From: Siderastrea siderea
Lineage: Eukaryota > Cnidaria > Anthozoa > Scleractinia > Rhizangiidae
Direction of reading: 5' to 3'
Length of the DNA stretch: 64,000 nt
Assembly (NCBI GenBank): GCA_964030785.1
Contig: OZ034971.1
Coordinates: 38,368,304-38,432,303, forward strand
Shown here: positions 62,301-64,000 of the stretch, piece by piece
Layout of the letters: each line of letters begins with the position of its first letter
Numbering within the stretch: the first letter of the stretch is position 1
The notes under the pieces: model-generated
Databases searched by the model: none
Told to the model about the DNA's origin: nothing
What the model saw: only the letters and a program-made list of their open reading frames with translations
Translations under genes and position numbers: made by a program

Positions 62301-63811
62301 CTTGGCAGGAAGTTACAGACTTAGGTAACCGAACACGCATAGATTTAAACAAACCGACTCTTATTCTCACGGGCAAGCTCGGCGGAAATAACTATTCCCT
62401 CAAGATGAACACCTTGTACAAGATAAACAGTTCCATTTCTCTGAGAGGAGGAAGGACGTTTCCAAGCAACAAGATTGTGTTCAAAACTGTAGCACCTCTG
62501 CCAGTTCCCAAGGAAAGATGCAAAGTCACACCACATGAAGGATTTGTGCTGGAGACTACTTTTGTGATAAACTGCTCAGGCTGGCACGCTAAAAGCGTGA
62601 GCTTATTGTATGAGTTCAGGTACGTGTGAATCCTGATAACATGGGTGGGTAAATTACATTTTCAGAATAAAAAAAATAATAACTTAATTGACCACTCCCC
62701 ATGAGGGGCTTTTCAGGGACAATACAGAAAACAATCAAAATAAAGATAATAGCTTTAAGAACCCCAACTGGCGGGAGGCAAACCAGCTGGCTATTTACAA
62801 GCGTTACCGAAGAGTTGAACTCGGGTCTTCCAAGAACAACTCCAGCTAGTGTTTAGAGCGGGACTTGAACCCGGGGACCTCTGGATTTCGAGTCCGGCGC
62901 CCTAACCACTAGGCCACGCTGCCATTCAGAATGCCATTGAGAAGTTAATGATCGCTCAAACTGGTTCCAGACTGCAGAGATTGAAACTGTCAAAATGTGG
63001 CCGTGTAAAGTACTTTTAAAAGGACCTTTATTTCCAAAGCAATAGACCAATTTTGCTTACCTTAGTGTTCAATTTATCGTTGAGCTATTGTTAAATTACA
63101 TTTTTTCCTTTGAAACGGTTTCATCTTCAGTCTTACTAGGCACTTAGTGAGTTTAAATGAAGCAGCGGTTTTAATTAGTCGTCAGGAAATGTTTAGAATT
63201 CTTTCAGAGACCGCCGGGTTGACTTTTAATAGCTTTCGAACCGACGGAAAATTTGTATCGCCGCTACTTCGCCCAAGTTTAACCGACCTCAACTCAGTCC
63301 TTCCTTTTATGCTAGTATAAAAGTAAAATAAATAAATCGACTCTGTTTTAAGAGGGTGACCCTAAACAGCTAAACCTATGACCCTCGGATTCCAGAGCAA
63401 ATTGGAATTTGAAAAGGGATTTTTTTTTTTGAGGAGGGAGGAAAAACCGGAGGATAAGGAAGAAAAAACCCTCGGAGTAAGGACGAGAACCAACAACAAA
63501 CTCAACTCACTTATGACGCCGGGTCCGGGAATCGAACCCGGGCCACATTGGTGGGAGGCGAGTGCTCTCAACACTGCGCCATACTTGCTCACCATGCAAG
63601 TATTGTAATGAAATTTCCTTTCTGATAAAAATGTTTTCTTTGTAGTTATAATACTTCATCTGGCCTTGTTGTTGTGGACGATGCCAGTAACCTATATTAC
63701 ACTTCAACGAGGCTTCCTAAAGGGAAGGAATCTGAAGGATATAATGTCGCTATAAAGGTGGAGATATCTGATAAGGAAGGAGCAAGTTATGTTGATGTGC
63801 TAACTGTGAAG
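42085..63811 (+). CDS. Polycystin-1-like protein, 5' part of gene 2 (3' partial): VWA-TSP1-REJ
   Basis: Exons that join in frame: 42085-42163, 47484-47923, 58332-58494, 59491-59670, 61173-61582, 61898-61938, 62161-62619 and 63646-63811; the gene runs off the right edge. The product starts with a signal peptide ([19 protein letters not shown]), then a VWA domain with a MIDAS motif (DNSRS), a TSP1 repeat ([12 protein letters not shown]), and a REJ domain. This is an extracellular adhesion array ahead of a membrane region that is not in the window. The last two exons are paralogous to the first two exons of gene 1, so a GPS-PLAT-channel part is expected downstream (inference). VWA and TSP1 domains commonly bind matrix proteins or glycans. 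All exon phases match. The 5.3 kb first intron holds a TTAA transposon. Confidence 0.88.
42351..43836. mobile_element. TTAA-target DNA transposon copy 2 (1486 bp)
   Basis: Same family and orientation as 33419-35099: it starts GGTATCAGGGGCCCCAAATG and ends with the complement of GGTATCATGGTACCCCAAAA. TTAA lies on the left (42347-42350) and TTAC on the right (43837-43840), so one target copy has mutated. The outer parts align with copy 1; the central part (about 43300-43590) does not. It lies in the first intron of gene 2. Confidence 0.82.
44504..44829. repeat. Six-copy 55-bp tandem repeat with internal hairpin
   Basis: Units start with ACCTCGCC at 44504, 44559, 44614, 44669, 44724 and 44779, exactly 55 bp apart. 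Each contains CTCGCCG - TTGTACAT - CGGCGAG, a 7-bp stem around an 8-base loop, followed by ATACAGACGCA. Units alternate between CATAT and CACCT before ACCTCGCC in part, hinting at a 110-bp duplication step. It lies in the first intron of gene 2. Confidence 0.92.
45472..45560. repeat. Inverted repeat with C/G homopolymer arms
   Basis: A left arm of CCCCCCCTCCCCCCTTATCA leading to ATGTTG is inverted relative to CAACATTGAAAGGGGGAGGG near 45536-45558. This is a short hairpin-forming element in the first intron of gene 2. Confidence 0.5.
46997..47200 (+). repeat. tRNA-Gly-like SINE in first intron of gene 2
   Basis: The head GGTTGGCGCAGTGGTGAG has the A-box, CGCCTCCCACC the anticodon region (CCC, Gly-like), and the B-box reads AGTTCCATTCCC (mutated). 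The body GTGGGTTGAGTTTGTTGTTG and the ending CCTCTCCTCAAAAACCAAC match the copies at 1484-1647 and 63417-63586. It is the same family in the opposite orientation. Confidence 0.82.
47235..47395. repeat. Simple repeats (TTTA/TTGA)n, (TAGT)n, (TTTG)n
   Basis: A compound microsatellite: TTTATTGATTGA units, then about ten TAGT units (47279-47319), then TTTATTTGTTTG units. It sits about 90 bp before the VWA exon. Confidence 0.9.
47484..47923 (+). CDS. Gene 2 exon 2: VWA domain, N-terminal three quarters
   Basis: Acceptor AACCAG|GTG, donor GAG|GTAATG; the exon starts with two bases completing Gly and ends in phase 0. It encodes [10 protein letters not shown] (MIDAS DxSxS), [28 protein letters not shown] (MIDAS Thr) and [12 protein letters not shown] (MIDAS Asp). 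All metal-binding residues needed for a functional MIDAS are present. The domain is completed in the next exon after a 10.4 kb intron. Confidence 0.92.
48048..48380. repeat. GGAATTCCTAGG-type array, left
   Basis: A run of AATTCCTAGG and TTAAGAATTCC palindromic decamers (48055-48110 and 48198-48222) fades into diverged GGGAATNTNTG units up to about 48375. It is inverted relative to the array at 57050-57416. Confidence 0.75.
49255..49400. repeat. Dispersed repeat, copy 1
   Basis: It shares with 55925-56085 the ordered blocks ATTTGG-TCTC-GG-CATGGC, ATTC-G-CG, CCAAA and CCTCCCACTCA-TCAAT-A-TACATA. It looks like a short non-autonomous element; its ends are not defined. Confidence 0.5.
50025..50208. 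mobile_element. Short MITE, 184 bp
   Basis: The inverted ends are GGGCCATTCCATGTAATGTC on the left and GGGCCATTCCATTTCATGTA from the right, both leading into a C-rich run. No coding sequence. Confidence 0.7.
52310..53522. mobile_element. DNA transposon remnant B, 9-bp target duplication
   Basis: The inverted ends start TAGCCTGCGAGCAGGC and extend about 150 bp (CACTTAGTGTGCTATTCG, then CAGGCTCACTTTTCCTCGC regions). The flanks are GACTCTAGT and GATTCTAGT, a 9-bp duplication with one mismatch. The ends resemble element A at 31944 (TAACCTGCGATCAGGC), so both belong to one superfamily, possibly Mutator-like. No transposase. Confidence 0.75.
55019..55426. mobile_element. hAT-like non-autonomous element, 408 bp
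   Basis: The inverted ends CAGGGTTTTCAATAAG match exactly. An exact 5-bp repeat GCTAA flanks both sides (55014-55018 and 55427-55431). CAGGG ends with a 5-bp duplication resemble the hAT5 subgroup (inference). No coding capacity. Confidence 0.72.
55925..56085. repeat. Dispersed repeat, copy 2
   Basis: Partner of 49255-49400; see its shared blocks. It is diverged and of uncertain extent. Confidence 0.5.
56370..56525. repeat. Foldback element, 156 bp
   Basis: The arms TTGTGGTTCAAATTTTTCTT and the closing complement run about 65 bp each with few mismatches, including TTTCAAACCAG/CTGGTTTGAAA. The loop is short. Confidence 0.75.
57050..57416. repeat. GGAATTCCTAGG-type array, right
   Basis: Diverged AATTCCCA units (57059-57140) lead into dense AATTCCTAGGAATTC palindromes up to about 57412. 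The order, diverged inside and regular outside, mirrors the left array at 48048-48380. Confidence 0.75.
58332..58494 (+). CDS. Gene 2 exon 3: end of VWA domain
   Basis: Acceptor TTAATCAG|GTT, donor TGTG|GTAAGT, starts in phase 0 and ends in phase 1. It encodes [18 protein letters not shown], then [17 protein letters not shown] and [17 protein letters not shown]. The S-I-G-V-G block and the closing helix are the normal last strands of a VWA domain, confirming that this exon belongs with 47484-47923. Confidence 0.9.
59491..59670 (+). CDS. Gene 2 exon 4: thrombospondin type 1 repeat
   Basis: Acceptor AATTTAAG|TG, donor CACAG|GTATAT, phase 1 at both ends, so the domain is a shuffled phase 1-1 exon. 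It encodes [28 protein letters not shown] and TEECSNGG. The Trp ladder (WSxW) and six Cys are intact. The WSSW context is a common site for C-mannosylation (family knowledge). Confidence 0.93.
61173..61582 (+). CDS. Gene 2 exon 5: N-terminal REJ region
   Basis: Acceptor GTCTGCAG|TA, donor AAAAG|GTAGAC; the exon starts with two bases completing Val and ends in phase 0. It encodes [20 protein letters not shown] and [10 protein letters not shown], the typical start of an REJ module (L-x-G-S-x-S-x-D-P then T-W-x-C). It ends with [20 protein letters not shown]. Several N-glycosylation sequons are present. Confidence 0.9.
61898..61938 (+). CDS. Gene 2 exon 6: candidate 41-bp micro-exon
   Basis: Acceptor TTCTCCAG|GCA in phase 0 and donor CTTT|GTATGA leave two bases, which exactly fit the T|TGT start of the next exon. 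It encodes [13 protein letters not shown], a Pro-rich strand leading into CIYNC, as expected just before that REJ motif. The frame stays open past the donor, so the end could lie further on, but no other nearby donor gives the right phase. Confidence 0.6.
62161..62619 (+). CDS. Gene 2 exon 7: REJ domain, Cys-rich middle part
   Basis: Acceptor TTTTATAG|T, donor CAG|GTACGTG. It has the same length and phases as 183-641 in gene 1. It encodes [16 protein letters not shown] and the end LLYEFR. By eye there are about 16 amino-acid replacements against about 9 silent changes between the copies, so the sequence is diverging quickly at protein level. Confidence 0.92.
62753..62928 (-). repeat. tRNA-Ser-like SINE in intron of gene 2
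   Basis: Same insertion as 775-947 in gene 1. The minus strand has GCGTGGCCTAGTGGTTAGGG, an anticodon loop CTCGAAA (CGA) and the B-box GGTTCAAGTCCC. A one-base insertion next to the B-box differs from copy 1. Confidence 0.75.
63417..63586 (-). repeat. tRNA-Gly-like SINE in intron of gene 2
   Basis: Same intron place as 1484-1647 in gene 1, with the same poly-T and GAGGAGGGAG end and head TATGGCGCAGTGTTGAGAGC. It contains the B-box GGTTCGATTCCC. Confidence 0.8.
63646..63811 (+). CDS. Gene 2 exon 8: end of REJ domain
   Basis: Acceptor CTTTGTAG|T, donor AAG|GTACGTTT. Its length (166 bp) and phases are identical to 1678-1843. It encodes [20 protein letters not shown] and [20 protein letters not shown]. 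The gene continues past the window. Confidence 0.92.
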
Positions 63812-64000
63812 GTACGTTTCTAAGACAAACTTAGAGCGTATTTTTGTTTTATCAACATTACCAGAAAAGCCAGTACTTTTTAGGCTTTTTTTTTATTGTT
63901 CGCCTCGAAACCCCAGTGGTTTACATAAGTCATATATTAGGCTTAAGGCAAACATCAGAGTCATCGTTTAGGCCCCCTTCACGCAAATGCGTGTTTGTTT

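Overview
The window looks like metazoan nuclear DNA, most likely from a cnidarian such as a stony coral or sea anemone. The evidence is AT-rich sequence, genes split by GT-AG introns, dense tRNA-derived SINEs and short inverted-repeat DNA transposons, a Penelope-like fragment, and a polycystin-1-like gene family combining VWA, TSP1 and REJ domains. The species assignment is inference; no search was run. LAYOUT. (1) 183-14193, plus strand: the 3' part of a polycystin-1-like gene, cut at its 5' end by the window edge. Eleven exons join in frame without a stop into about 1765 residues: REJ region, GAIN-like region with a GPS autoproteolysis motif, first membrane helix, PLAT domain, five more helices, polycystin extracellular domain, five more helices with a pore region, and a cytoplasmic tail. 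(2) 14.3-42.0 kb: intergenic DNA made largely of repeats. It holds a related repeat pair, a 1.1 kb A/C-rich tract, a foldback element, a decayed carbohydrate sulfotransferase (minus strand, 21.9-23.2 kb), a 2.2 kb satellite of a 9-bp unit, a 650-bp inverted duplication, two DNA-transposon families with target duplications of TTAA or 9 bp, and a Penelope-like reverse transcriptase fragment. (3) 42085 to the window end, plus strand: a second polycystin-1-like gene, with signal peptide, VWA domain (split by a 10.4 kb intron), TSP1 repeat and REJ domain; it runs off the right edge. HOW THE GENES RELATE. The last 2 kb of the window (about 61.98-64.0 kb) aligns with the first 2 kb: same exon lengths and phases, and the same two SINEs at the same intron positions. 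The two genes are therefore head-to-tail tandem duplicates. Gene 2 shows the N-terminal half and gene 1 the C-terminal half, so together they suggest one architecture: signal peptide, VWA, TSP1, REJ, GPS, PLAT, channel. That is a large adhesion-type receptor fused to a TRPP-like channel module. No bacterial operon, CRISPR array or intact functional tRNA gene was seen.
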